Assembly: GCA_945910005.1 (NCBI GenBank)
Contig: OX246741.1
Span: 3,059,946-3,123,945 of the forward strand
DNA length: 64,000 nt
Direction: 5' to 3'
Source: Isoperla grammatica
Lineage: Eukaryota > Arthropoda > Insecta > Plecoptera > Perlodidae
Positions 1-11,300 of the stretch are shown one piece after another (the stretch's first letter is position 1; every line of letters begins with the position of its first letter). The translations under genes and the position numbers were made by a program. The notes under the pieces are model-generated. The model was given only the letters and a program-made list of their open reading frames with translations. It searched no databases and was not told the DNA's origin.

Positions 1-1065
1 CACAAGCAGATCCATGCATTCAATTGTTAGGCTGTTTATTTTATTCTTTAAATAACTCCAAATGCAAATTGAGACAAGCGAGTTTAAATTACCTAAAATA
101 AAAGATTTAAAATAATTTCAATTACTCGTACAGTTGAAAAACGCAAAAACAAATACAGAGTCGGCATTCAGTGTTTTCGAAAAAGAATTATTCTACTTAA
201 GTTGATGCTATCATTTGTGTTCCATAGCGCAAGTTATTTGAGTACCGGTACCGTAAAACGGACGGTAATCCACGGGTCGTGAAACCCTATATAATACCAT
301 AACAATTGAAATACCCACAATGCATCTGAGATATCATACCAGCACATCAATGTATGCTTGTATAAATATAACATGTGCCTATAAACACGCCACGTAATTG
401 CTGCGGCGTGTAGGACAGGAACTACAAGGTATTCAGTGGTCTAGATGAAATGAAATTCATCGCTCAGTAACTCAATAGGCAGTCGGAAAAAATTACTTTC
501 CAATTTTTAGGAAGTTTTTTGTTCGTAGCGCGCGACGCAAGAAGGCCTACCCAACCCTCCCAGCCAAATGGAATATTAAGTCGATTTGAATTAACCTACC
601 CTTCGCATACGATGAAAAAGTTCAACATTTATTTAATCCAATTTCCAAATCGAATTCCATCTTATCAAAAGAGTCCGTAGTGTTTTAGAACATTTACGCT
701 CTGGAAAGCATTAGCTTCCTGTGGAAACAAACCGGATGGTTATGGAGGAAATTGTGTTACAATTTTGAGACTTTTAAACGCGGGTTAACGCTACAATAGA
801 TTATTCATTGTTCACATTTTAGTGTAAAGGCGTGACTTTTGGTATAGTCATGCAATATAACTACTAATTTACGCACTGCGAGTGTTCTTTTGCGCAAAGA
901 GATGTTTCTGTAATGTTCACTTTACTTTAATATTAATTTAATTCGGAACTCAATGTTTGTGGCTCACATACACGTGATTTTATTAGATTACATTTGGGCT
1001 TTAAGTCTCAAATATTTGAGACGGTAAGTGGGTGATTATGAAGATGGAAAAACGCCACATGACAT
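1..1065. other. Non-coding stretch, no gene seen
   Basis: AT-rich sequence with stops in all frames. A small palindromic cluster around 241-255 contains TACCGGTA and GGTACC, a motif type repeated elsewhere in the window. I see no splice-flanked coding segment, RNA gene or transposon boundary. Confidence 0.6.
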
Positions 1066-1068
1066 CCG

Positions 1069-1134
1069 TGCCGAAGCCAGGATTCGAACCTGGAACGCAG
1101 AGACCACGGTTTACTAGGCCAACGCGGCAACGCC
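1069..1134 (-). repeat. tRNA-derived SINE head or tRNA pseudogene (family 2)
   Basis: Read on the minus strand, this has a good pol III A box (TGGCCTAGTAAACC) and a perfect B box (GGTTCGAATCC), with four acceptor-like pairs at the ends (GCCG/CGGC). The boxes are about 12 nt closer than in a canonical tRNA, so an anticodon arm cannot fold normally. It is therefore not an intact tRNA gene. The downstream body (minus-strand CACGGATGTCATGTGG, toward position 1040) resembles the body of the copy at 23.4 kb, which favours a SINE over a lone pseudogene. Confidence 0.5.
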
Positions 1135-1144
1135 TAATTGACTG

Positions 1145-2490
1145 CGGTCAACTACGCTGTTGTGTGTTAAACAACTTCTATAATAGTTATTAGTGTTAAT
1201 CAATCAAGTATATTTGTACAACATACCGAAGCATGGCGGCGATAGAGCCAGGATATATCATAACATCCACGAGTCGACATACGATTGCGCAGAACAACTC
1301 TATATGAGACATATATATATATGTTTGTATGATTAAAAAAATATATATATACATACCTTTGACACGGGCACATGTTGTTTGACGCTCTAAGAAGCAAACG
1401 ACAAGTACTCCCATAACATTTCTATCTCTACAAGTACTTCATACCGTAACTGCAAAGAGATGTACAGCGTAAGATCAGGTCACAATGACTTGCTCAAGTG
1501 TAGAATTCTTTGATGATTGTAAAAAAGCACTTCAACGAATGTAGGGCACATTCTTTGTGAACAGTATTGAGTTAAATGTATTGTATTGTATACAACAATT
1601 AAGATCCAATCATTTTATTTAACTGTTATGGATGACTGATCAGCATCTGCAATAAAGATTTGATTCATAGATGAATGGAACTGGTCCATGCAGAATAAGA
1701 CGCCATACGAAACGTTTAGTAGACGAAGGTTGTACTTTGTACGTTGTACGTTGTACTTGTAATTTAAAAATGTATGTTGAGCAATATTCGAGTAGGTCAT
1801 AAGCTGGATGCTTTACTTGCAATCGAATACGTTTTAGTTGTAAGCGCTGATGAGGAAATTAATAAGCTTTGTTCTAATTGTCATAAAGTGAACGTTAAGC
1901 ATATTATCATATTGCGATTATAAATTGTCTAACGTTTCTGGTTTCTGGAGACTTTTTGGTGGTCGGTAGATACAAATTTCATACAGTTCCTACCTTATTC
2001 ACCATATTTAATTACTTACTTACTTACTCATATGACAGAACAAATTATTGTTACTATAGTAACTTATCCCATTTTGGTTTTAAACTCCTTGTCAGAAAAC
2101 GAAGTGTACCGTCATCTTCATGTCTACACACCAGAGAGCCACAACGTGGTTGCCATTCAAGACGGCAATCACTCCTCCAAACACAACCACAATGTGAAGT
2201 CCTCTTTTTTATTCCCCATACCCAAATCCATCTTGATGTTTCTGGAGCTTTTTATGATGTTAAATGCTTGAAAGAAATCAGAAACGAGTCGGGGTCGCCA
2301 TAGTTTATATCATCCAGTTAATGTCCTTATATTCTCCCCTAGTCTAGTCCTCAATAACTGTCCGCCTTCTTGAGGTACTCAGATCGACTCTTTGTCACGC
2401 CACCACCCCCTCCCCTCCCAGAGCTAATCATTCAACTCACCCCATCCCCATCCCAATCAACCCCTAGTCCCAGCAATATTCGCACCCTAA
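1145..2490. other. Non-coding stretch with AT microsatellite
   Basis: Contains an (AT)n-like tract at about 1306-1360 and a short GTACGTT repeat at about 1737-1757. Open frames up to 115 codons at 1956-2303 have no recognisable domain and no plausible codon bias. From about 2390 the plus strand becomes C-rich. Confidence 0.6.
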
Positions 2491-2497
2491 CTTCCAT

Positions 2498-2625
2498 AAA
2501 ATGCACTCATGTTGCGCCCCAAATTCAAAAAGACATTTGACAAGTAAAAAATGTTAACTCTAACCAAAGCAATAATGTTTCCGAGTTCAGAATTCTTAAA
2601 GGGTGGTTTTATAGATGGGGGGGCT
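2498..2625. repeat. Possible diverged dispersed repeat, copy 1
   Basis: Short blocks occur in the same order as in 5155-5275: AAATGCACTC(A/G)TGTT, a CCC-rich step, AAA..CATTTG, a (T)CGGA/CGAG..GAATT block, then GGGTGGT(T/C)T. The blocks are separated by unalignable sequence, so common origin is likely but not proven. No terminal repeats or target duplications were seen. Confidence 0.3.
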
Positions 2626-2707
2626 CACAAAATTAGTTCCTGACTGTGAATGTGTCTATGCTGTGATCCACGGGGAACGGCAGCATGTGAAGCTGACACT
2701 TGTATAG

Positions 2708-2743
2708 ATGTCCACGTCTAGTCCACGTCCAGTCCACGTCCAA
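2708..2743 (+). repeat. Short 11-bp tandem repeat
   Basis: Three near-perfect copies of an AGTCCACGTCC unit. It lies beside a small CG-rich patch (about 2745-2800). Nothing more can be supported. Confidence 0.7.
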
Positions 2744-3274
2744 GTACCGACCGACGCTCGCCCGGTCCCCCGAGACCAGTAAATCGCTAAGTGGGCGAGT
2801 CTAGATTTCAATTCATTCACCAGATAGGTGACTTTCGTTCACACAAACATTTATCTTGACAAAGTGTGAGACCTCAATGGGCATCACGTCAAACTACAAA
2901 ACACTGCCCGTGATCGTGATACCAATCATTCAATCAACCAACTAGACAACCGTAATGTTGATGTGTAATGTTGACAAAAATAAGAATATGCTAGGAAGTA
3001 TGTAGAACCATTTTCTTTTCCACTTCTATACGACTACTATTGTAGATCACTCCCTCAATGTGCGATGTACTAAATTTTGTAAAATCGTGCCCTGTTTCCT
3101 TTGTAATATATGCTACGATAAGACTATCGTGGCAGGTCGAATGTGTCAAAAGATGGACCGAGCAATCGCAGCGATACTTGGGTAAATTACGTTTTATGGG
3201 CGGGCCCATCTATTGTCTATAACTGAACCCTGACAACTTGATTGCATTATTCTGATTCTAGTTCACTAGTGAAA

Positions 3275-3313
3275 CAACGACAACGACAACGACAACGACC
3301 ACGACAACGACAA
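3275..3313 (+). repeat. (CAACGA)n microsatellite
   Basis: About six units of the hexamer CAACGA with one variant (CCACGA). It is the first of four different short tandem arrays packed between 3275 and 3957. Confidence 0.85.
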
Positions 3314-3353
3314 GCTCGATCACAATAATTCATAGCAACTAAAATATGCAATC

Positions 3354-3410
3354 TAGCCTAACCTAACCTAACCTAACCTAGCCTATCCATCCTAACCTAA
3401 GGTTAGGATC
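3354..3410 (+). repeat. Interstitial CCTAA (TTAGG-type) pentamer array with inverted end
   Basis: Four to five CCTAA units, then a short spacer and an inverted junction CCTAACCTAAGGTTAGG. CCTAA is the complement of TTAGG, the arthropod-type telomeric repeat. At this length it may be chance or a pentamer microsatellite. It directly abuts the 15-bp minisatellite. Confidence 0.7.
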
Positions 3411-3423
3411 AACACGTCCATCC

Positions 3424-3882
3424 ACTTGCGGGAGTAACTTGCGGGACTACCTTGCAAGAGAAACTGGCGGGAGTAACTTGCGGGAGTAACGTGCGGGAGT
3501 AACTTGCGGGAGTCACTGGCGGGAGTAACTTGCGGGAGTAACTGGCGGGAGTAACTCCCGGGAATAACTTGCGGGAGTAACTGGCGGGAGTAACTTGCGG
3601 GAGTTACTTGCGAGAGTAACATGCGGGAGTAACTGGCGGGAGTAACTTGCGAGAGTAAGTTGTGGAAGTATCTTGCGAGAGTAACTTGCGGGAATAACTT
3701 GCGGGAATAACTGGCGGGAGTAACTTGCGGGAGTAACTTGCGGGAGTAACTTGCGGGAATAACTTGCGGGAGCAACTTGCGGGAGTAACTGGCGGGAGTA
3801 ACTTGCGAGAGTAACTTGCGGAAGTAGCTCGCGGGAGTAACTGGCGGGAGGGACTTGCGGGAGTAGTTTGCGGGAGTAACTT
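3424..3882 (+). repeat. 15-bp minisatellite, about 30 copies
   Basis: Tandem units of consensus GGGAGTAACTTGCGG run without interruption for about 460 bp. Variants include CTGGCGG for CTTGCGG, GAGAG for GGGAG, and GAATAAC. The unit is a multiple of three and its minus strand lacks stops in all phases, so three overlapping minus-strand frames stay open (104, 127 and 133 codons, repeating Ser-Arg-x-Leu-Leu-Pro-x-Val-Thr-Pro-Ala-Ser-Tyr). They are by-products of the repeat, not genes. Confidence 0.95.
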
Positions 3883-3895
3883 AGATAGTAACATA

Positions 3896-3957
3896 GATGG
3901 ATGGATGGATCCATCCATGGATGGAATGGAAGTTAGTTTAGGATGGATCCATTCATA
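3896..3957. repeat. (GGAT)n microsatellite with perfect palindrome
   Basis: ATGG units reverse orientation at 3909/3910, giving a perfect 18-bp palindrome (3901-3918) centred on GGATCC. More GGATGG and GGATCC fragments follow to 3950. It closes the tandem-repeat cluster that begins at 3275. Confidence 0.85.
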
Positions 3958-3959
3958 AA

Positions 3960-5150
3960 AAGTAAAAACCGAATGTGTCTATTTGGTTTTAACGCTGGAT
4001 CACTTCAAATAACGATATTTGACTATAATTGTAAAGAAAATGCGTGCGAGCTTCCGAAACGTGGAAACCAATTTCCGTAGTTGTATTTCTGTTCGGTATT
4101 TCTCATTCCGGAATGTGTTTGAATAGTTACAATAATTCCAGGGCTTGTCGTTTGACAGACCTCCAAGTGAGTTTAACTGCCGCAGCAGAGGAAGTTTACT
4201 GACTTGGTGACACATTGTAAAGATCGAATGCTTCGGGAAGTCTTAACTCCACCAACGCAAATAACGAACGAGCCTCGAGATAACTCACGCTGGTTTTGAT
4301 TGATTGATTCAACTGTGACCGATCCAGTGCATAGTGTATGTTACTATAGCACAACCGTTTATCCGGTTTAGTCCACACAATAGCGTTTGATCTGCAATTG
4401 AAACCATTTACCACTATTGAATGCATTTGTTTCTTGTTTCTCTATCATACATTTCTCTATAATGTAGCATATTATGTTGTTTTGATTATTCATATGTTTA
4501 TCAATTAATGTGTAATTATTGGACAATGACTACCCATCATACGCTGTCAATGTGTGTGTACGCATCACAATGACAAAGGCAAACATAATATATTACGATT
4601 TGCACTATCTATACAATACATCAACGTCGGTGTGATAATCATTGGAACATGCACCTACTGTGAATGTTGAATAATAATAATAATAACAAATATATGAGTG
4701 TTCCCATTACTTTCTACTTTTTCTATGTTAGTAATACCCATCGAAAATAAAACTCAATTCAGAATGGGAACTATTGATTAAAAACTCTTAGTTTCTACAA
4801 ATATGAGCTGTAGAAATACTGGGATGCACAGCTGATCACCAGAGAATAAACCTTGACTTATCATGTTCTATGTTAGTGAGCGCAGTATTTCATTTGTTGT
4901 AACTCGGAGTAGACTGGTGTAATTTAATAAATGCCTTTGATATCAAACTGAAGAGGAACATTCTGCCTGCCATCTCTAAACACAACATTCCATTCCACGT
5001 GCTACGCCCTATATATATGAAAGAATCCGAAGCCGGGGAACTAATATCTTAACATACTTTAAGTCTTGATTCGATATTTGACGAACTTTAACATTCTCCC
5101 CCATCTAATCTTCATTCTTTATCCCATCTCGTACTTTATCAGGCGAGACC
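3960..5150. other. Non-coding AT-rich stretch
   Basis: Contains a short (AAT)n run at about 4672-4688. Frames up to 76 codons are not recognisable. No transposon boundary or RNA gene was seen. Confidence 0.6.
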
Positions 5151-5154
5151 CCCT

Positions 5155-5280
5155 CAAATGCACTCGTGTTACCCCCGATCCATAAAAGCCATTTGGCTGC
5201 AGAAATATTGACTGGGTGCAACGTAACGGGATTATAAGCTCGGAAGTCGGAATTAGATCTGCATTGGGTGGTCTAGAACT
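5155..5280. repeat. Possible diverged dispersed repeat, copy 2
   Basis: Shares ordered short blocks with 2498-2625 (AAATGCACTCGTGTT, CATTTGG, TCGGAATT, GGGTGGTCT). The similarity is fragmentary. The two copies are in the same orientation, about 2.65 kb apart. Confidence 0.3.
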
Positions 5281-5284
5281 CGTT

Positions 5285-8140
5285 GATCGCTTTTAAAATT
5301 GAAGCCATAAATTTACGTGTGGGTTCGTTTTTACCGGTTTTATACGATTGTAGACAGCGAAGAGAACAGTTACAAGAATGTACGTAAAACATGTGTTAGT
5401 GTAAAAGTGGATTTAGGCCGTAAAAAGTGTACACATATGATCGGGTACATGTCTTTTGGCCAACAGGAAAAGTACCTACAGGGAAAAGCACCTATATTCT
5501 CTGCGGAAAAGTGCCAACTGTCAAACCCATGTCATGCCCCAGTTAGTGCGGCAGCCTTTGAGGAAACCACTTTATACAAAGTCACCGCCAACCAATTAAG
5601 ATGAACAGTATTCAACAGTATAGATAAACCACCCCCTAACCTGTTGCCTCAATATCCAGGTAGCCAGTGGTCATTTTCCCGTAGGTAAAAGTACGGGTTC
5701 CCATATGATCGCGTGAATGAATACTGAAGAAGCTAATGAATGTTTATTGTCTGACCTCTAGGGAGGGAAATTTCATGACAATACCCCCACCAAATCAATT
5801 TGTGCGGGGAGTATTTTTTTGGGAGTTGTTTTTATATTACAATTTGATATTCTAAAATATACATTTTAACAGGGACATATGTAGTTATTAATATAACCAC
5901 GTTTATAAATTTTTTTAAATATGTATTCATACAGTAAATTTCAATTGGTCTGTTTTAGCCCCGAGGTTTCCCTGACCCATAATTACCCCGGAGCTCCCTA
6001 GCTGGTCAGAGACTTATTTTAACGTGAAGAAGAGGAGAAGAATGTAAGTAGGATATAATAACTAATATTAAACCTAGTTTATAGGCAAAGAAAGTAAGAG
6101 GAGTATCAAACATGTTGTCACTTGTCTGTGCAAGGAAGTGGGTGGAGAATATTCTGCAACGGAGCACAGTTGTGTAAGTGTGCCCTGAAACGGGCGCGCA
6201 CGAAAACTCGATAAACCAGTGTTTTAATAAAGAACCAGCTATTTATATTAAACGTGTAATATTTGTACGTGTGCATTCGCATCGTTTGTTATCGGCCGTT
6301 AATTTATGATCTCCGTACGAGGTTGCGGTTCCAGTCTCTCTTAACTGCTGAATAAATCACTGTTTTCATAATCAGGTGTCGCGTATTGCGAGTATGTTTG
6401 CCTGCAGTCACCCCCCACCCTCGTACCATCCTGCCTGCGTCGTAACTTTATATTTGATTCACCCTTCCGATTTCTCCATACAGATTCATTAAAAACTTGT
6501 CCATAGATTGCAGCACAGCTTGGCACGACATCACGTTTGGCATCAGGGGTAGGGGGGGGAGGGGTAGAGGGCGTGCGGTGTTATTGGGGGGGGGGGAGGT
6601 GCTCTATGTGCAATTTATAAAGCGTAACCTAAAACTTCAACAATCTGGCGTGTTTCCAAAAATTAGTTAGCAGTTTCTCAATATTCATATCGGTAGCGCC
6701 AAGAATAATGAAGGTGGATATACCCGTTTCGTAATTTGCAATACGTTCCTCTTAGGCAACGATTTCGGTCGGTAATTTCGAGGCAAGACTTCTTGTTAGA
6801 GAAACTTTCCCCGAGACTTTGTTGCGACGATGGTAAGTTGGAAGAAGTTTTAAAATATAAAGTGAGTTGGATGGTTTTTAAAAGGTTGAATGGAAATGGG
6901 AGAGTTTTAGATTTGGTATCTCTTTTTTTCGCTAAAGTTAATTTGAAGATATTTTCAAGGTTTTAACAAAATACGTTTTCTCAATAAGTACGGAAATCGA
7001 ACCTAAAACTGGAAAGTGAATTTGACTATGGCAAGAAGGGACGCTGAGCGTTTTGTTGTGTTGTATTTGTCTGTGTTCCTTGTTAATAGTTAATATTATT
7101 TACTAAAAAATCACGCGTGTAGAATAGTGTATGTTATTGTTATGCATTGATATTACAATCGCCTACAAAATAATAGTGTTTGCAAGTTATAGAGTTTCCT
7201 TTATCTATAAAAACGATAGCAGCATTATACTATGTTAGACGGTGACTTTGAACTTTGCAGCCGTCAAAGCAACACGGCAACACAATACATTGTACGTGTC
7301 CCACCCTTGAGAATCAGTTATTGTAACTTCTTAGCAGGTAGACGATAAATATACATTTGTTTCATTTAAACAGAGACCAACTGAGCTAAAGGGTGTTTAG
7401 AGCAGTGCTGCACCCCCACTCTAAGTGAAACTCACTACTCAGTCCATGGGGTGGTGTGCACCGTACCCGTATTTCATGACACCCTATGTCATGCCAGAAC
7501 TCATTGGACCTCGCAATTAATCCGAGGTGAATTATGTAGGCTGGCAAGTAACTGTGTAGGCATAAGAAGAGAGATTTATCGACGGAGAGGTTAAGGCGCA
7601 GTCCCGGTGGACAATCTGAGAAGCTTCACCCACCCCCGGCCGTCTTACCGTAAGTCACTATACAATAAACACGGGATTAATGGCCGCTTCAACATCTCAC
7701 AGTCGGAGTAATGTTTCATTAAGCTCGTATTGAATCAGGGCATATTAAATTAACACAGGAGTTTAGTTTCGACGTCAGGGGTGAAGGGAGAAATGTTTTC
7801 TGACTCGAGTTCTGGTAGAAAACTGTTGGTAATGGTCTTGTTAGGAAAGTTTCTGAATGTAATTTGTTAGCGATTCTGTTTTCTGTACTTACATTATGCA
7901 TAAAAAGTTGTTAGTGTAACTTTGCTGCGTTCATTTAAAGTTAAATCTTTCTAGTGCCAAATCTATGTGTATAGTACATATCTATTTAAATAAGTAGTCA
8001 CTGCTGTTCGGCTTTAAAACTTTGGTTTGATTTTCAAGAAACTTGCAAACATCCTATGGAAGACATAACAAGTGATCGTTAGTAAGTTCAACTTTAAACC
8101 TACTGTTACTTTTATATTAGTGTATTATTACTTGCTTTTC
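5285..8140. other. Non-coding stretch with G-rich run
   Basis: A 95-codon frame at 5317-5604 and a 76-codon frame at 6736-6966 have no recognisable domain. G-rich sequence at 6546-6598 includes an 11-G homopolymer at 6586-6596. No confident gene, RNA or element boundary was found. Confidence 0.55.
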
Positions 8141-8142
8141 CA

Positions 8143-8151
8143 CTCTAAGGG
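8143..8151 (+). repeat. Left target site duplication of the fold-back element
   Basis: CTCTAAGGG, repeated exactly at 8322-8330 on the other side of the 170-bp hairpin element. Confidence 0.9.
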
Positions 8152-8321
8152 TCAAATGCGTAGTCGTTCCTCACGTGTTTCTCAACTCAACCTTTCCTCA
8201 GACTCGCCTAACCACCAATCACAGAGCAGCATTGTCATGTGGACTGCTCTGTGATTGGTGGTTGGGCGAGTCTGAGGAAAGGCTGAGTTGAGGAGCACAT
8301 GAGGAACGACTATGCATTTGA
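8152..8321. mobile_element. 170-bp fold-back MITE, nearly complete hairpin
   Basis: Two 78-bp arms (8152-8229 and 8244-8321) are inverted copies of each other around a 14-bp spacer. The arms match at 72 of 78 positions, and all six differences are transitions. Element ends read TCAAATGC...GCATTTGA. The flanking 9-bp direct repeats are perfect. Long terminal inverted repeats with a 9-bp duplication are typical of Mutator-like (MULE) or Foldback-type non-autonomous elements, so the superfamily is inference. There is no coding capacity. A frame at 8072-8254 overlaps the left arm by chance. Confidence 0.92.
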
Positions 8322-8330
8322 CTCTAAGGG
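8322..8330 (+). repeat. Right target site duplication of the fold-back element
   Basis: CTCTAAGGG, identical to 8143-8151. Confidence 0.9.
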
Positions 8331-11300
8331 TTCTTCTAAAGAATGCGTTTCGAATCCTACCCCCTAAGAATGCCCTCCCCTAAGAGATGGCAGATGGAAT
8401 GTAAAGCCATGAATGTTTGTAGTTAATCCTTTGTTCTCGATATCTCACTGGAATCTAGGTTTGGATGAGAGATCTACCAACACTACGGTACCAGTCGGTA
8501 CTAGTCACATTTTGAAAATAATTGCTATCGCATCAAACACTCAAAATATATATATACAACATCGATTGATTGGTGAAAACATCGAACTCCGAGTTTTACG
8601 TTTCTCTTGGAAAAACGCAGCTCGATTTGAAGTACGAAATACTTCCTTGAGAATATTTCCAGTATTCAGTAAACCGCTTCTCGATTGTATGTCGCATCTT
8701 TATTTTTACACTCAAAATATTAAATTATCATGCTTGCATAGATACACATGACGAAGAATGTTTTATAGAGAAGTTTGTGTTTGAAAAACGAAAGCAATTT
8801 AATGCCTTGCTTGAGTTACGGACCTGCGTTCAGTAAAGCATGAACCTCGAGAGTCGAACATGCAAGGAGTGCTTGAAACTGATCGGGAATATATTTACAC
8901 GGCACAATTCCAACAAACATTTTTTCCGGGACGAAATCAAAGCAGAAAACTTTCTGTTGTGCTAGAAACGGAAATAATTTTTTGCGCATATGAAATCGTT
9001 GTTGATTTGTTGTATTTACTTTCGTTGATAATATGATAGATAATGATGATAATAGTTTGACAACACTTACCACAACTACCAATACAAAATGATTATTCAC
9101 AACAAGGTCTATTTAAAAATATGAAACAGTAATGGAACAGAAAAAAATTATTTTTAAATTAATTGGACAGCGCAATTGTATTTTGCTGCAGTCTGTATAT
9201 AAAAAGTGTTTTGTTGTTTGTAGAAGAAAACCAACTAGTATTTTGTGTTGTGATTGTTGTGAAATGAGATCCTATGGTCTTAAACTGCTTAAACGCTATC
9301 AATAAATATCTTTTCGATATTTCAATAAGCAGGCGGCATTGTTCTATAATATTCTGACATAGGCCTACGTTTGGGTTATTGTTTGTAATAGGCATAACGA
9401 TGACAACTTCACCTTGCACGCTGCTTACATCCTCTTCAATAATTAATTTTGTTTGATATTATAGCCTTCAATATTGTCTTCATGGTTAGAGGGTGTAATA
9501 ATACTGAACCAACAAGAAAATAAATAAATAATGCTTCGCGGGTAAACAACCCCCAATCTCTTATAAGATATCTTTAAAAACTAAAAATATTTTTTAACGA
9601 TGCCAGTGCTCATGGTGTCGTCAAACCCCATTGTTTCAAACACAACCGTCGTCTGAATTCAAGTCAATTACGTTATTTACATTTGAAAAGTAAAGAGTGC
9701 CCGAAGGGGGGTTAGTAGATGGGGACGAAAGCAAAAGTTTTCCGCTAACATTGTGAACGAGAATGAATAAAGGTATATTGATCATCTTCTCTGGGGAGAT
9801 GCGTAGCGCAGTGGCGGAAACTGCTCGGCTTGTGTATTGATACAACTTGCGGAGGCGGATGTGAGGGCTATGAAACATGGCCAAAACGGCCCGCGGGGAA
9901 ACGAGACGATAATTGCGTATACGCGCGTGTGTGAGTGTGCGTGTGCGCCAGTAAAGTACAATGTGTCTTTTCAGAAAATTTGCCGCGAGAAAAAAAATCA
10001 ACACGTTCACAAGAAAGTTTTTGAAATAAAATTCACAGATATTCTGATTGTTTTTTGTCGGGTTTAATTAAATATTAGTTCATTAGGAGAGGAGAGTTTT
10101 TAGGTTGCATCCCTTGGAGCGCTTTGTTGCCATTGTATGTAGCGCACACGTGCCATGAAGAGTGTTGAACGGAATTGAAATACGCGAAGTAGAATCTGGT
10201 AATAGTTTGAGGCGATGGAATTATACGTACGAACCGAATGTGTGGGAGGAGGGTCAGGAGGGCGTTATTATCTGTAACAAAAAAAAAACTTACAAGGGAA
10301 TGAATTCTCAATATGATTTAAACCTGTATTTATAAGGGGAAAAATCTGTTTTGTATTTTTAGAGAGGTTGGTTAAGCTATTTGGGAAAACGAACATCATG
10401 TATACATACATGTTCTTGCCTTTCAAGATTGTAGAATCTATACATTACAAGATGGTGAGGTTGTAGACATGTACACTTTTGAAAATATTTTTTAACTGTA
10501 TTTATTTAATTTTTATCCTTTTCAGTTGTAACTCTGATTTACAAAGAAGGAATATTTAATTAATTCAATTAAATTTTAAAAAGCTGAGGAATAAGCTAAA
10601 ATCTATTGCGTTGTAAATCAATAACCAAAATTTTACAAAAAAGAACTTAACTCTATGACCCAACCTCCCCACGATAGACTCAAAACACGAGTACGTCACT
10701 TTTAATGCTAGGTTTCAATCATTGCTTTCATTGAAGGGTAGTTAGCAAGAACCAGCAGTAGAATCCTCAGAGCGTTTGTGATGACACTAATGTGGTATTA
10801 TTTCACATTTTATCAGTCATTCCTCAAAACAGGAAATTATTGGAAGTTTTACGCTTTGATTTTTAAAACCGGAGTAGAGGGGAGAACATTTTGGAAATTA
10901 TTGCACTTTCTTACCAACATTTAAATGTGCGTTGTCATTCGTGTAATCTTTCTATTTTCACGCTTTGCACCAAATATACGATAAAGAAATATTTATCATT
11001 AAATACATTTCTTTGAGTTCACCCTAATTTAAGAGAAACTACGATAAAAAAAATTGCTTATACCATTAGCTCCCCTCCAAACCCTTAACACATTGATAAC
11101 AGATGTAATTTAATTTGTTTCCATAGTGATTTAAGATTGTAATTAAGTTTGAACATGTTGTGCGGACGCAGAACTGTGGGGTGTTGATTTGAAGCGAGAT
11201 ATTTCGCCAAGAAAACGAACTGAACTTGTCGGCGGAGGCGGAGGCAATGGAATGAAATTGTTGAGGGGAGAAGTCGCTAAAGAGAAATGTGAGAATGATG

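Noticed and set aside
1069..1134. Intact tRNA gene on the minus strand
   Set aside because: A and B boxes are about 12 nt too close and no anticodon arm folds, so it is treated as SINE or pseudogene.
3354..3410. True telomere end
   Set aside because: Only four to five CCTAA units, internal to unique sequence on both sides.
3424..3882. CRISPR array
   Set aside because: Units are contiguous 15-bp repeats with no spacers; the DNA is eukaryotic.
3392..3918. Three overlapping minus-strand frames encoding repeated SYSRKLLPQVTPA
   Set aside because: All three phases are open because the 15-bp unit lacks stops; no flanking coding sequence.
8413..8751. Plus-strand frame of 112 codons
   Set aside because: No recognisable motif, no splice or promoter context.
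9802..9850. tRNA or SINE head starting with TAGCGCAGTGG
   Set aside because: A perfect A box but no B box at the right distance.
9636..10010. Minus-strand frame of 124 codons
   Set aside because: No recognisable domain or composition bias; length is within chance for 64 kb of six-frame sequence.
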